A DNA stretch of 64,000 bases from an uncultured Clostridia bacterium (lineage in GTDB: Bacteria; Bacillota; Clostridia; Christensenellales; Aristaeellaceae). Positions 35,394 to 43,921 of this stretch are shown here, one piece after another. A model generated the notes under the pieces. It had not been told where the DNA came from. It did no database searches and was given only the letters and a program-made list of their open reading frames with translations. Numbering within the stretch: the stretch's first letter is position 1; the number at the start of each line of letters is the position of its first letter. The DNA lies in contig CAKTUU010000004.1 in the NCBI GenBank assembly GCA_934621505.1, forward strand, positions 1-64,000, given 5' to 3'. A program made the translations under genes and the position numbers.

Positions 35394-36560
35394 ATGAAAC
35401 CAATGCGGACAAAAGAAAAAAGCATCCAGTGGATCGCCTGCCTGTGCATGGCCGCGCTGTCCTTTGCCGTTTTTTACGCCATGGCCCAGCGCCCCGCCAG
35501 CGATTTAAGCATTCACGCGGCCTGGGCGGCTGAGGGCAGTTTTGCCGACCCACGGTCGTTTTTGCATCACCATGTGCATCCACTGTGGCATTTGGGGGTC
35601 GGCCTGCTGCTTTTGACAGGGCTGTCCCTGCCGGTCGCGGCGGCGCTGGTGACCATGCTTTGGAAATGCGTGCTGTTTTGGGCGTCTTGGGCCCTGTGCC
35701 GCCGCCTGCTGGGTCAGGGGCAAAAATGGTGGCAGGCCACGGTTTGCGCGCTGGTCATCTGCCTGGTCAGCAGCGTATGCATACCCTGGTTTAACCCCAC
35801 CGTCTATTTGGGCGCGGGCACGCCCAACACCTGGCACAGCCCCACCCAGATGGCGGTGCTGCCCTTTTCCGTGGCGTGCCTGTGGGTGATGGCCCAAAGC
35901 TATGACCGGTTTGAAAAGCTGGGGCCGGAACAGGGCTGCCTGACCGGCAGGCAGTGGCTGGGCATGGCCGCCCTGTTCGCGCTGAGCGCTCTGGCCAAGC
36001 CCACCTTTTTGCAGGCCTATTTGCCCGCCGCCGCGCTGTTTTTTCTGGTGCAGTGGATTCGGCAGCCCCAGGGGAGCAAATATTTCTGGCAGCTGATTGG
36101 GGCCATGGTTCCCTCGCTGCTGGTGATGGCCCTGCAATTCTATTACTACTTTTTGCATCCCACCGATACGGGCATTCAGTTGGACGTAAGCCTGGCCAAA
36201 ACCGGGCTATGCGTGGCGCAGCTGCTGGTGATGACTCTGTTTCCCCTTTTTGCCCTGGTCACGGACCGGGAGAAGAAGGACACGCTGGTGATTTTGACCG
36301 TCTGGAACGCCGTAAGCGCGCTCATCGAAATGATGCTGCTGGGCGAAAGCGGCCGCCGGTCGTCCGACGGCAATTTTATCTGGGCCATGATGGGCTCCGC
36401 CTTTCTGCTGTGGGCCGTCATGCTGCCCCGGTTTGTGCGTCAGCAGCGGGGCCGGGGGCCGTGTCCCCGCAGCGTGGCGGGGGGCGCGCTTATCGGCTGG
36501 CATTTGCTGTCCGGCCTGTATTACATCGGTTATTTGCTGCTTACGGGCGCTACGTTATAA
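35394..36560 (+). CDS. Polytopic membrane protein of unknown function
   Basis: 388 residues with about ten hydrophobic segments (~14-30, 62-80, 85-105, 112-130, 150-168, 195-212, 220-235, 245-262, 280-300, 325-340, 365-385). After the first helix a loop reads SDLSIHAAWAAEGSF then HHHVHPLWH. An Asp and clustered His in the first extracytoplasmic loop resemble the layout of GT-C glycosyltransferases, but no family is recognised with confidence. It begins 1 nt after the acetyltransferase stop with no separate ribosome site, so translation is coupled. Confidence 0.72.
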   Translation: MKPMRTKEKSIQWIACLCMAALSFAVFYAMAQRPASDLSIHAAWAAEGSFADPRSFLHHHVHPLWHLGVGLLLLTGLSLPVAAALVTMLWKCVLFWASWALCRRLLGQGQKWWQATVCALVICLVSSVCIPWFNPTVYLGAGTPNTWHSPTQMAVLPFSVACLWVMAQSYDRFEKLGPEQGCLTGRQWLGMAALFALSALAKPTFLQAYLPAAALFFLVQWIRQPQGSKYFWQLIGAMVPSLLVMALQFYYYFLHPTDTGIQLDVSLAKTGLCVAQLLVMTLFPLFALVTDREKKDTLVILTVWNAVSALIEMMLLGESGRRSSDGNFIWAMMGSAFLLWAVMLPRFVRQQRGRGPCPRSVAGGALIGWHLLSGLYYIGYLLLTGATL

Positions 36561-36572
36561 GGAGGATGCGGT

Positions 36573-37628
36573 ATGTGGGAGAACATTGATACCCTGCTGT
36601 CACAGGGCATTGCGGAGGGGGCCTTTCCCGGCTGCGCCGTCGCGGCGGGCCAGGGCGGCAAGCTATTATTCAGCGGCGTATACGGTCAGCTTTCGCCGGA
36701 TTCTCCCCGCTGCGTGACCGCCGCCACCCGCTATGACGTGGGGGCGCTTACCCAGGTGCTGGCCACCGTGCCCCTGACCCTGGCCGCCATCGAGCGGGGC
36801 ATGGTCACGCTGGACGATCCCATTACCCTGTGGCTGGACAATGTGCCCGGCGACAAGCGGGCGATTACCCTGCAGCAGCTGCTGACCCATACCGCCGGGT
36901 TTGCCCCCTATTTTCTGCTTCAGGAGGAAGCCGAGCACGCCAGCGGCTCCCTGGCTGCCCTGCTGCGCCACCCGCTGGCCGGTACGCCCGGCGGAAAGGT
37001 GCGCCCCTCAGCCATGGATTTTATCCTGCTGGGCTTCATTCTGGAAAAGGTCTTTTCCATGCCGCTGGATAAGGCGGTCAAGCTGTATGTGACCACGCCG
37101 CTGGGCATGGGCCGCACCGGTTACCTGCCCGCCGGGCAGGATGTGGCCCCCGCTTCCGCCCACAGCGAAAACGAGGAATGGCAGGCCGGTCAGCCCCAGG
37201 ACGGCAACGCCCGTTTTCTCCACGGCGTGGCGGGCCACGCGGGATTATTTACCTGTCTGGACGATGCGGCCCGCTTTGCCTCCATGCTGGCCAGCGGCGG
37301 ACGCATGGACAAACAGGTGTTTTTATCCAGCCGTGCCCTTCATCTGGCGATCACCGACCGCACCCGCGGCATGAACGAGCCCCGGGGCTATGGCTTTGGC
37401 ATCACCCGACGCAGCGATCCTTTTCTGGGCAATTTGTGGCCCAGCGGCGGCTTTGGCCTGAAGGACGGGCCCAGCGGCTCCCTGATTGCCGTCAGCCCGG
37501 ACGACGGCTTCTTTGCCGTGTTGCTGGCCAATGGCTTTACCTCCCCCCGGGAAAAGCTGGAGATGGAACGGCTGCAAAAACGGCTGCTGAACGCGGCCTA
37601 CGCCGCCTTCCAGCATGGGGACGAATAA
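36573..37628 (+). CDS. Beta-lactamase-fold (class C / serine hydrolase) protein lacking catalytic residues
   Basis: 351 residues, clearly homologous to the Beta-lactamase PF00144 family (TLQQLLTHTAGF, LDDPITLWL, VAGHAGLFTCLDDAARFASM). However, the three active-site motifs are gone. The usual S-x-x-K reads A58-L-T-Q61 (normal context is ASLTK). The Y-x-N site reads PSAMDF. The late H-T-G loop reads GPSGSL. It therefore should not hydrolyse beta-lactams or peptides and may be a binding protein. AAGGAGG precedes the ATG. No signal peptide. It is last in the operon, followed by a terminator. Confidence 0.85.
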   Translation: MWENIDTLLSQGIAEGAFPGCAVAAGQGGKLLFSGVYGQLSPDSPRCVTAATRYDVGALTQVLATVPLTLAAIERGMVTLDDPITLWLDNVPGDKRAITLQQLLTHTAGFAPYFLLQEEAEHASGSLAALLRHPLAGTPGGKVRPSAMDFILLGFILEKVFSMPLDKAVKLYVTTPLGMGRTGYLPAGQDVAPASAHSENEEWQAGQPQDGNARFLHGVAGHAGLFTCLDDAARFASMLASGGRMDKQVFLSSRALHLAITDRTRGMNEPRGYGFGITRRSDPFLGNLWPSGGFGLKDGPSGSLIAVSPDDGFFAVLLANGFTSPREKLEMERLQKRLLNAAYAAFQHGDE

Positions 37629-37636
37629 AGAGCGCC

Positions 37637-37664
37637 GGGATGGCCGAGCAGGCCGTCCCTTTTC
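37637..37664 (+). terminator. Terminator after the beta-lactamase-fold gene
   Basis: Stem gggatggcc (37637-37645) / ggccgtccc (37651-37659), loop gagca, followed by ttttcctttt. Confidence 0.88.
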
Positions 37665-37676
37665 CTTTTCCCCCAC

Positions 37677-37705
37677 TTGCAACCGCCGGATATTTCGCAT
37701 ATAAT
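37677..37705 (+). promoter_or_regulatory. Promoter for the membrane protein-rsuA-pepV gene group
   Basis: TTGCAA (37677-37682), 17 bp, TATAAT (37700-37705). Start about 37712; the first ATG is at 37745. Confidence 0.72.
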
Positions 37706-37744
37706 GAAGCATGTATCCATATCACAAGGGAGGCCCTGAATGTT

Positions 37745-38710
37745 ATGCAGCAAACCAAGCAAAACCCGCTTGTCTTCTATTTGCGGATGCTCCTGTACAT
37801 GTTTATTGCCCTGTTCCTGCGTCTGGCGGCGCTGAGTCCGCTGGTATGCCTGTTTGCGTTTCCGGATGGGTCGGCCCTGAAATGGCTGTGGCTCGCCTGC
37901 CCGGTGCTGATGGTTTTCTTCATTCTGCCGCTGCGCTTTTCCTTTGCACAGGCGGTGGTGCAGCCCGCCCGGAAGCGTTATTTCAGCTTTGACAGCGCTT
38001 TGGGGCTGGATCATTACGGCGAAAAGCTGTCCGAAAGCCTGCTGCATGTCCTGCATGTGGTCAAATGGGGGCTTCCCCTGTTTGGCATGCTGGGGGTGGC
38101 CGCCTACTGGTACAGCAATGTGGACGCGCTGACCGTGCTGAAAACCATTACCTCCATCGGCGAGGGAGCCACCGCCGCCTGGTACGGGGCGGTCAATTTC
38201 TTCCGTGGGCTGTTTGGGGCGCAGGCCCTGACCGTGCCCCAAAACAATATCATGGTGGGCGTTTTCGTGCTGGGCGGCGTGCTGCTGATCGGCGTGCTGG
38301 TATGGCTGTACGGTGCGGTGCGCAACAGCGCGACCCGCTATCTGTGGGCCGTTTGCACCCGGGATAATAAGGATTTGTATACCGAGCGCCGCCGCCGTCT
38401 GCGGGGCCGCCGCTGGCGGCAGCTGGGGGTCGCGCTGTTCAACCTGGTACTGTGGGTTCCCTTCCTGGGCGTAACCGGCATGACCCTGGCGGATGTGCTC
38501 AGCGATGTGTCCAACCAGCTGATGATGGCGGTTGTGCAAGGCAAAATGCCCGTGCTGGATCTGGCGGGAGCCGTTATTCCGCTGGTGCTGGCCTTCCTGC
38601 TTTTATATATGCCCCTGCTGCCTGTGCGCCGCTACCTGACCGCCGCCTTTGCCGCCCGTGAAGTGCGGCACACCGCGCCCCGTCAGCAGGAGGCGGCGGC
38701 CCAGCAATGA
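37745..38710 (+). CDS. Multi-pass membrane protein of unknown function
   Basis: 321 residues from ATG 37745; AAGGGAGG (37726-37733) is 11 nt upstream. Six probable helices (~12-38, 44-64, 105-122, 168-192, 226-246, 270-292) are separated by basic cytoplasmic loops, notably CTRDNKDLYTERRRRLRGRR. The hydrophobic pattern resembles loosely defined DUF975-like or YesL-like bacterial membrane proteins, but I cannot assign a family. Its stop overlaps the pseudouridine synthase start by 4 bp. A preceding open extension in the same frame overlaps the previous gene and lacks start signals. Confidence 0.75.
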   Translation: MQQTKQNPLVFYLRMLLYMFIALFLRLAALSPLVCLFAFPDGSALKWLWLACPVLMVFFILPLRFSFAQAVVQPARKRYFSFDSALGLDHYGEKLSESLLHVLHVVKWGLPLFGMLGVAAYWYSNVDALTVLKTITSIGEGATAAWYGAVNFFRGLFGAQALTVPQNNIMVGVFVLGGVLLIGVLVWLYGAVRNSATRYLWAVCTRDNKDLYTERRRRLRGRRWRQLGVALFNLVLWVPFLGVTGMTLADVLSDVSNQLMMAVVQGKMPVLDLAGAVIPLVLAFLLLYMPLLPVRRYLTAAFAAREVRHTAPRQQEAAAQQ

Positions 38711-39456
38711 GCGCCTGCCGTCTGGATAAATACCTGTCCCTGAGCGGTCAGCGCAGCCGCAGCGAGGCTGCCCGGCTGATTCGGTCCGGCTGCGTGCAGG
38801 TAAACGGCGCTGTCGTAAAGGACCCTGCCGCCAAGGTGGGCGATGGCGCGGAAGTGCTGCTGAGCGGCCAGTCCGTACGGGACAGCACCTATCAGTATTA
38901 TTTGGTTTACAAACCCGCCGGAGTGTTGACCGCCGCCCGGGACAGCCGGGCGCAAACCGTGATGGACCTGTTGCCCCCTTCTCTGGTCCGCCGCAAGGTG
39001 CTGCCGGTGGGGCGGCTTGACAAGGATACCACCGGACTGCTGCTGCTGACCAACGACGGCGTGCTGGCCCACAGCCTGATTGACCCCGGGCGTCATGTAT
39101 GGAAGCGGTATATCGCCCGGGTGGAAGGCCGGCTGACCCCGCAGGACGAGGATGCCTTTGCCAGCGGCATGGTGCTCAGCGATTTTACCGCCAAGCCCGC
39201 TCAAATGCGGATTTTGCAGGCCCGCGAGGCGGAAAGCCTGGCGCAGGTGGATTTGCGGGAGGGCAAGTACCATCAGGTCAAGCGCATGTTCGCCGCCTGC
39301 GGACATCCGGTATTGACGCTGCACCGCTCCGTCTTTGGCCCTGTGAGTCTGCCGGAGGACGCGCAGCCCGGCTTTTTTCGGGAGCTGACAGCCAACGAAG
39401 TGGCCGCCCTGAAACAGGCCGTTACCTCATCGAATAAGGAAGAACAACATGCCTAA
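38707..39456 (+). CDS. Pseudouridine synthase, RsuA/RluB/E/F family
   Basis: 249 residues. An S4 RNA-binding domain occupies ~1-60 (MSACRLDKYLSLSGQRSRSE), followed by the catalytic domain with YLVYKPAGVLTA and the catalytic Asp105 in GRLDKDTTGLLLLTNDG, then KYHQVKRMFAACGHPV. It isomerises a uridine in rRNA. The S4 plus short catalytic domain fits RsuA (16S U516) best, but RluB/RluF cannot be excluded. Coupled to its neighbours by overlaps of 4 bp upstream and 8 bp downstream. Confidence 0.92.
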   Translation: MSACRLDKYLSLSGQRSRSEAARLIRSGCVQVNGAVVKDPAAKVGDGAEVLLSGQSVRDSTYQYYLVYKPAGVLTAARDSRAQTVMDLLPPSLVRRKVLPVGRLDKDTTGLLLLTNDGVLAHSLIDPGRHVWKRYIARVEGRLTPQDEDAFASGMVLSDFTAKPAQMRILQAREAESLAQVDLREGKYHQVKRMFAACGHPVLTLHRSVFGPVSLPEDAQPGFFRELTANEVAALKQAVTSSNKEEQHA

Positions 39457-40057
39457 CGATCATTATTACACCCAAAATCCCCAAAGCGCCCACAAGGCCG
39501 GTCAGGTCACTGTGGAGTATCGCGGACATACCCTGCGTTTTGAAACGGACAGCGGTGTTTTTTCCCGCACGGAGCTGGACCGCGGCACCGAGGTGCTGCT
39601 AAGCGCCCTGCCCCGGGAGATGCAGGGCCGGGTGCTGGATATGGGCTGCGGCTGGGGCGTTATTGGCGTGGCCGTGGGGGCGCATTGGCCCGCTGTGCGG
39701 ATAACCATGGCGGATATTAACGAACGGGCGGTAGAGTTGGCCCGGCGCAACGCCCAAAGCAACGGCGTGACCGCCTGTGCGCTGCAAAGCGACGGGTATG
39801 CCGCCCTTTCCGGACAGCGCTTTGACTGGATTTTGCAAAACCCGCCCATCCGTGCGGGCAAGGCCGTCATCTATCAGATGTTTGCCGACGCCGCCCGCTG
39901 CCTGTTGCCCGGCGGCAGCCTGTGGCTGGTCATTCGCAAGCAGCAGGGCGCGCCGTCGGCGCTGAATTACCTGCGCACCCTCTTTGCCCAGGTCGATACC
40001 CTTGAGAAAAAAAGCGGCTTCTGGGTTATCCGCTGCACGGATCCGCTGGAAGCCTGA
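39449..40057 (+). CDS. Class I SAM methyltransferase, RsmC/RlmG-like
   Basis: 202 residues. SAM motif I is VLDMGCGWGVIGVAVG. The amino-methyltransferase motif IV is LQNPPIRAGK, the NPP[FYWI] signature of N6-adenine or N2-guanine methylation. The N-terminus (YTQNPQSAHKAGQVTVEYRG) and overall length match the single-domain Firmicutes class I proteins annotated as 16S rRNA (guanine1207-N2) methyltransferase-like. Overlaps rsuA by 8 bp; the two rRNA modifiers are probably cotranscribed. Confidence 0.88.
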   Translation: MPNDHYYTQNPQSAHKAGQVTVEYRGHTLRFETDSGVFSRTELDRGTEVLLSALPREMQGRVLDMGCGWGVIGVAVGAHWPAVRITMADINERAVELARRNAQSNGVTACALQSDGYAALSGQRFDWILQNPPIRAGKAVIYQMFADAARCLLPGGSLWLVIRKQQGAPSALNYLRTLFAQVDTLEKKSGFWVIRCTDPLEA

Positions 40058-40069
40058 AAGGAACCAACC

Positions 40070-41245
40070 ATGTATACCAAAGAATTTTTCGATCAGCCCT
40101 TTGACCGCCGGGGCACCGCCTGTGAGAAATGGGACGCTCTGGAGCGGCGGCAGGGCCGTGAAATGAACCCCATGTGGGTGGCGGATATGGACTTTCGCTG
40201 TCTGCCGGAAATTACCGAGGCTCTGGTGAAGCGCGCCGCCCATCCCGCCTATGGCTACACCGAGCAAACCCAGGAGGCTACTCAGGCCATGCTGGATTTT
40301 ATGCAGCGCCGTCACGGTCTGACCCTGCAGGCGGACCAGCAGATTTTGCTGCCCTGTGTTGTAACGGGGCTTCGGGCCGCCGTGCTGGCCCTGACGCAGC
40401 CCGGGGACAGGGTGATTGTGCAGCCGCCTGTGTACGGCCCGTTCTATTATTCCGTGGGGGATAACGGCCGCGTGGCCGCCGAATGCCCGCTGATTCATCA
40501 CAAGGACGGCCGCTATGAAATGGACCTTGGCAGCGTGGAACAGGCCTGCAGGGACGGCGCCAGGCTGATGCTGCTGTGCAACCCCCACAACCCGGTAGGC
40601 CGCGCCTGGACAAAAGAGGAGCTGACGAAGCTGTGGGCGGTGCTCAGCCGGTATGATGTGCCCCTGGTGTCCGATGAAATTCACGAGGATTTTGTTTTTG
40701 AAAAGGGCGCTTTTGTGCCCGTGCTGTCGCTGATTACCGATGAACAGGCGCAGGTGGTTTCCCTGACCAGCGCCAGCAAAACCTTTAATCTGGCCGGTTT
40801 GCAGCAGGCGGCAGCCATGAGCCGCAACCAGCCCCTGCTGAAAAAGCTGGAACAGACCATGCATAACGTGGGCGTGGTGCAGGGGAACATTTTTGGCCTG
40901 ATTGCCGCTGAGGCCGCTTACAGCTACGGCGACGACTGGCTGGACGCCATGCTGGATTATGTCCATCAGGGCGAAGCGATTTTGCGGGCGGAACTGGCCG
41001 GGCGGCTGCCCAAGGCGGTGCTTTCTCCGCTGGAGGCCACCTATCTGGGCTGGATGGACCTGCGGGCCTACGGCTTCTCCACCGCACAGCTGATGGAGCG
41101 CTGCCGGGCCGAGGGCGTGGAATTTACCGCGGGCACCTTCTTTGGTGAAAAAGCGGGTGACGGTTTCCTGCGCATCAACCTGGCCTGTCCTCACGCCCGC
41201 ATCGTGGACGCGGTGGAGCGGCTGGAAAAAGCCATCAACGGTTAA
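40070..41245 (+). CDS. PLP-dependent aminotransferase / cystathionine beta-lyase, MalY/PatB family
   Basis: 391 residues, fold type I. The PLP-binding Lys237 lies in SLTSASKTFNLAGLQ, with LLCNPHNPVGRAW (Asn ligand region) and VPLVSDEIHEDF (Asp/Glu base). The N-terminus FDRRGTACEKWDAL then PMWVADMDF is the classic MalY/PatB start. These enzymes cleave C-S bonds of cystathionine and cysteine conjugates or act as aminotransferases. It sits 12 bp after the methyltransferase and 24 bp before the dipeptidase, so it shares their transcript. Confidence 0.92.
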   Translation: MYTKEFFDQPFDRRGTACEKWDALERRQGREMNPMWVADMDFRCLPEITEALVKRAAHPAYGYTEQTQEATQAMLDFMQRRHGLTLQADQQILLPCVVTGLRAAVLALTQPGDRVIVQPPVYGPFYYSVGDNGRVAAECPLIHHKDGRYEMDLGSVEQACRDGARLMLLCNPHNPVGRAWTKEELTKLWAVLSRYDVPLVSDEIHEDFVFEKGAFVPVLSLITDEQAQVVSLTSASKTFNLAGLQQAAAMSRNQPLLKKLEQTMHNVGVVQGNIFGLIAAEAAYSYGDDWLDAMLDYVHQGEAILRAELAGRLPKAVLSPLEATYLGWMDLRAYGFSTAQLMERCRAEGVEFTAGTFFGEKAGDGFLRINLACPHARIVDAVERLEKAING

Positions 41246-41269
41246 CCGATTATCGGGAGGAAAACGATC

Positions 41270-42637
41270 ATGGAAAATTTGAACCAAATCATTGAAGGAT
41301 TGCAGTCGGAAATGGTGGAAACCCTGACCCGGTGGATTCGGGTGCCCAGCGTAAAGGGCGACCCCCAGCCCGGCGCGCCTTTTGGCGCTGACGTGCGCAG
41401 GGCGCTGGATATGGCGCTGGCGGACGCGAAGGCCATGGGTTTTGACGTGCGCAATTTTGACGGCTACGCGGGAGATGTGCGCATGGGTCCCCAGGGCGTG
41501 AACCCGCTGGCCATTCTGGCCCATCTGGACGTGGTGCCTGCCGGAGACGGCTGGCAAACCGAACCCTTTGGCGCGGAAATCAGGGACGGGCGCATGTACG
41601 GCCGCGGCACCAACGATGATAAGGGTCCCGCTGTAGCCGCCCTGTACGCCATGTACGCCCTGAAAAAAGCGGGCGTTCCCCTGAAGCGGGAAGTGCGGCT
41701 GATTCTGGGCTGCGATGAGGAAAGCGGCTGGGGTTGCATGCATTACTACACGGCTCATTGCGATATGCCCAAGGTGGGCTTCAGCCCGGACGCTTCCTTC
41801 CCCGTAATCAATACGGAAAAGGGCCTGCTGCAACTGGAGCTGTGCGGCGGCTATGACCCGGACGGCATGGTTCGTGAAATTGCCGTGGGCGAGCGCTGCA
41901 ACGTTGTGCCCGGCACCGCCAGCGCTACCCTGACGGGCGACGCGGCGACAGCCGCCAAAGCCGAAGCGGCCGCCAGGGAGCACGGCTATTCATTGCAGGC
42001 CACCGGTCATGAGGACGGCACGCTGACCCTGTTTGTAACCGGCCTGACCGGCCACGCCGCCTTCCCGGAGGCCGCCAAAAACGCCCTGGGCCAGCTGCTG
42101 GTGGTGCTGAAGGAACTGGGTGTGAAGGGTTCTCTGGCCACGCTGGCGGACCGTGTGGGCACGGAATATGACGGTCTTAGCCTGGGCATTCGCTGCCAGG
42201 ACGAAATCAGCGGTCCCCTGACCTGCAACCTGGGCATTCTGCGCTACAACGCAAAGGACGGCCTGTATGCCACGCTGGATATCCGCCACCCCATTCTAAG
42301 CGACCACAAAGCCATTACCCGTTCCGTTCAGGCGGCTTTGCAGCCGGACATTCAGGTAACGGTGGATACCCAGAAGGACCCCCACCATGTATCCCCCCAC
42401 AGCAAGCTGGTGTGCGACCTGCTGGACGCCTATCACGAGGTAACCGGTCTGCCCAAGCAGGCCATTGCCATTGGCGGCGGCACCTACGCCCGTGTGCTGG
42501 AGGAAGGCGTGGCCTTTGGCAGCCTGTTCCCCGATGAGGAGGAGCTGGCCCATCAAGCCAACGAATACATGTCCCTTGACAGCCTGATGGCCAACCTGAA
42601 AATTTTCGCTCACGCCATTCAAAAGCTGCAAGATTAA
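41270..42637 (+). CDS. pepV: Dipeptidase PepV / M20 family
   Basis: 455 residues. Zinc ligand motifs are ILAHLDVVPAGDGW (His85, Asp87), GRGTNDDKGP (Asp116/117) and CDEESGWG (Glu pair). A lid domain follows, and then GGGTYARVLEEGVAFG near residue 405 as in lactic-acid-bacterium PepV. PepV removes N-terminal residues from dipeptides, including carnosine-like beta-Ala peptides. GGGAGG precedes the ATG. It is the last gene before a strong hairpin terminator. Confidence 0.9.
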   Translation: MENLNQIIEGLQSEMVETLTRWIRVPSVKGDPQPGAPFGADVRRALDMALADAKAMGFDVRNFDGYAGDVRMGPQGVNPLAILAHLDVVPAGDGWQTEPFGAEIRDGRMYGRGTNDDKGPAVAALYAMYALKKAGVPLKREVRLILGCDEESGWGCMHYYTAHCDMPKVGFSPDASFPVINTEKGLLQLELCGGYDPDGMVREIAVGERCNVVPGTASATLTGDAATAAKAEAAAREHGYSLQATGHEDGTLTLFVTGLTGHAAFPEAAKNALGQLLVVLKELGVKGSLATLADRVGTEYDGLSLGIRCQDEISGPLTCNLGILRYNAKDGLYATLDIRHPILSDHKAITRSVQAALQPDIQVTVDTQKDPHHVSPHSKLVCDLLDAYHEVTGLPKQAIAIGGGTYARVLEEGVAFGSLFPDEEELAHQANEYMSLDSLMANLKIFAHAIQKLQD

Positions 42638-42647
42638 CCGTTTCTTC

Positions 42648-42677
42648 GCCCCGGCTCCCAACCGAGCCGGGGCTTTT
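42648..42677 (+). terminator. Terminator between pepV and lepB, abutting the lepB ribosome site
   Basis: Perfect 10-bp stem gccccggctc (42648-42657) / gagccggggc (42664-42673), loop ccaacc, then TTTT immediately followed by AGGAGG (42678-42683). Confidence 0.85.
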
Positions 42678-42688
42678 AGGAGGACGCT

Positions 42689-43168
42689 TTGACTGAGGTA
42701 CTGATGGCCGTTTCCCTGGCGCTGCTGATTCGCCTGCTGGTCTTTGAGCCGGTGCGGGTGCAGGGCCGCTCCATGATGGATACTCTTCGCGACAGGGAAG
42801 TGATGCTGGTAACCAAGTACGATTACCTGCTGGGCCAGCCGGGGCGCTTTGACGTGGTTACCTGCTGCTATCCCAACCGGCGGCAAACCTTTGTGAAGCG
42901 AATTGTGGGCCTGCCCGGCGATACGCTGACCATTCAGGACGGGGTGTTAAGCGTCAACGGCGTGCCCTGTCCGGAACCCCACATTACCCACCGCCCCCGC
43001 TATACGGTGGAGGCTTATACCGTTCCGGCGGGGCATTATTATGTGCTGGGGGACAACCGCTGCAATTCCAACGACAGCCATCTGGTGGGGCCGCTGACCC
43101 GCAGGCAGATTGTGGGCCATGTACGGGCGGTGGTTTATCCGTTCCGGCAGCGCAGGATGATTCGGTAA
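42689..43168 (+). CDS. lepB: Signal peptidase I
   Basis: 159 residues from TTG 42689, with AGGAGG 5 nt upstream. One N-terminal membrane helix leads to the catalytic Ser28 (VQGRSMMDTL). Catalytic Lys70 is in QTFVKRIVGLPGD and box E reads YVLGDNRCNSNDSHLVG, where the usual final Arg of DSR is His. It cleaves signal peptides on the outer membrane face and is of the short Gram-positive type. No independent promoter is obvious: the terminator hairpin ends one base before the ribosome site, so expression probably depends on read-through. An in-frame ATG at 42704 is a weaker alternative start. Confidence 0.9.
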   Translation: MTEVLMAVSLALLIRLLVFEPVRVQGRSMMDTLRDREVMLVTKYDYLLGQPGRFDVVTCCYPNRRQTFVKRIVGLPGDTLTIQDGVLSVNGVPCPEPHITHRPRYTVEAYTVPAGHYYVLGDNRCNSNDSHLVGPLTRRQIVGHVRAVVYPFRQRRMIR

Positions 43169-43177
43169 AGGATGGGT

Positions 43178-43822
43178 TTAAACCAGCAGGTTTGACGGCT
43201 TGATGGGATGACGGATAACGGTTTTCCACTTTTCCGGCGCGACCCGCCGTGCGTCGGACAAATAGATTTCGTGGTGCTGCCGTTCGGGGGTAAAGTCGTT
43301 TTCATAGCCGTTTTCTTTGGCAAACGCGTCCATTTGGGCGATGGTTCGCGCCTCTGCGTCAAACGGGCCCAGGTGCATCATCTGTACGCAAAGCCCTTCG
43401 CTGATTGACCGAAATTGCACAGCGGAAACGTCCAGCTTTTTCTTTCGCGCGGCTTGATCCAGCGCCCAGTCAAAATCCGCCCGGGTTACAAAATCCGGCA
43501 GGCGGATTACCGATGTCCACTCGAAATCCTGCTTACGGCTCAGGTCAAAGTCCGCCTTTCCCTGCTGCCGCCAAAACCCTTCCAGCGGAGGCACCACATA
43601 ATCAAAGAAGCCTTCCATCCGGTAACCGCTTTTGGGGCTCATTTTTAGGGTAAAAGCAACGGCATACAGCAGCCCGATCGCCTGCTGGTACGCGCCGTCC
43701 GGCTGATTGGGGTCCCCCTTTCCTTCCACGGCAAGATACCGCATAGGCGGTACGGTGACAATGGCCGGCTGCGCCTTGGGCATGTAAAATTCCTTATACT
43801 CCTTTTTATAATCAAACGCCAT
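43178..43822 (-). CDS. GyrI-like small-molecule-binding protein
   Basis: 214 residues. Motifs VPPMRYLAVEGKGDPNQPDG at the N-terminus and then YQQAIGLLYAVAFTLKM, GFFDYVVPPLEGFW and HHEIYLSDARRVAPEKWKT near the end are typical of the stand-alone GyrI-like/SHS2 family proteins. These bind or hydrolyse small hydrophobic compounds; related domains sit in BmrR-type regulators. There is no DNA-binding domain here. GGGAG precedes the ATG. Convergent with lepB, 9 bp apart. Confidence 0.85.
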   Translation of the reverse strand: MAFDYKKEYKEFYMPKAQPAIVTVPPMRYLAVEGKGDPNQPDGAYQQAIGLLYAVAFTLKMSPKSGYRMEGFFDYVVPPLEGFWRQQGKADFDLSRKQDFEWTSVIRLPDFVTRADFDWALDQAARKKKLDVSAVQFRSISEGLCVQMMHLGPFDAEARTIAQMDAFAKENGYENDFTPERQHHEIYLSDARRVAPEKWKTVIRHPIKPSNLLV

Positions 43823-43880
43823 GGATGGGTTCTCCCTTCGTTATTGATTTCTATCAGTATACACGAAAATCATTCCATTG

Positions 43881-43915
43881 AAAAGAAACGGAAGGGGCTT
43901 TTCTCCTTCCGTTTC
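43881..43915 (-). terminator. Terminator after the LPxTG remnant
   Basis: Minus strand GAAACGGAAGG (43915-43905) pairs with CCTTCCGTTTC (43895-43885) around a 9-nt loop and is followed by TTTTC (43884-43880). Confidence 0.82.
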
Positions 43916-43921
43916 GCTGTT

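Noticed and set aside
36573..37628. Active beta-lactamase (resistance gene)
   Set aside because: Catalytic Ser and Lys of SxxK are Ala and Gln, the YxN and HTG motifs are also lost, and no signal peptide is present.
37178..37744. Extension of the 321-residue membrane protein back to 37178
   Set aside because: It lies over the beta-lactamase-fold gene and its terminator; the promoter and ribosome site point to 37745.
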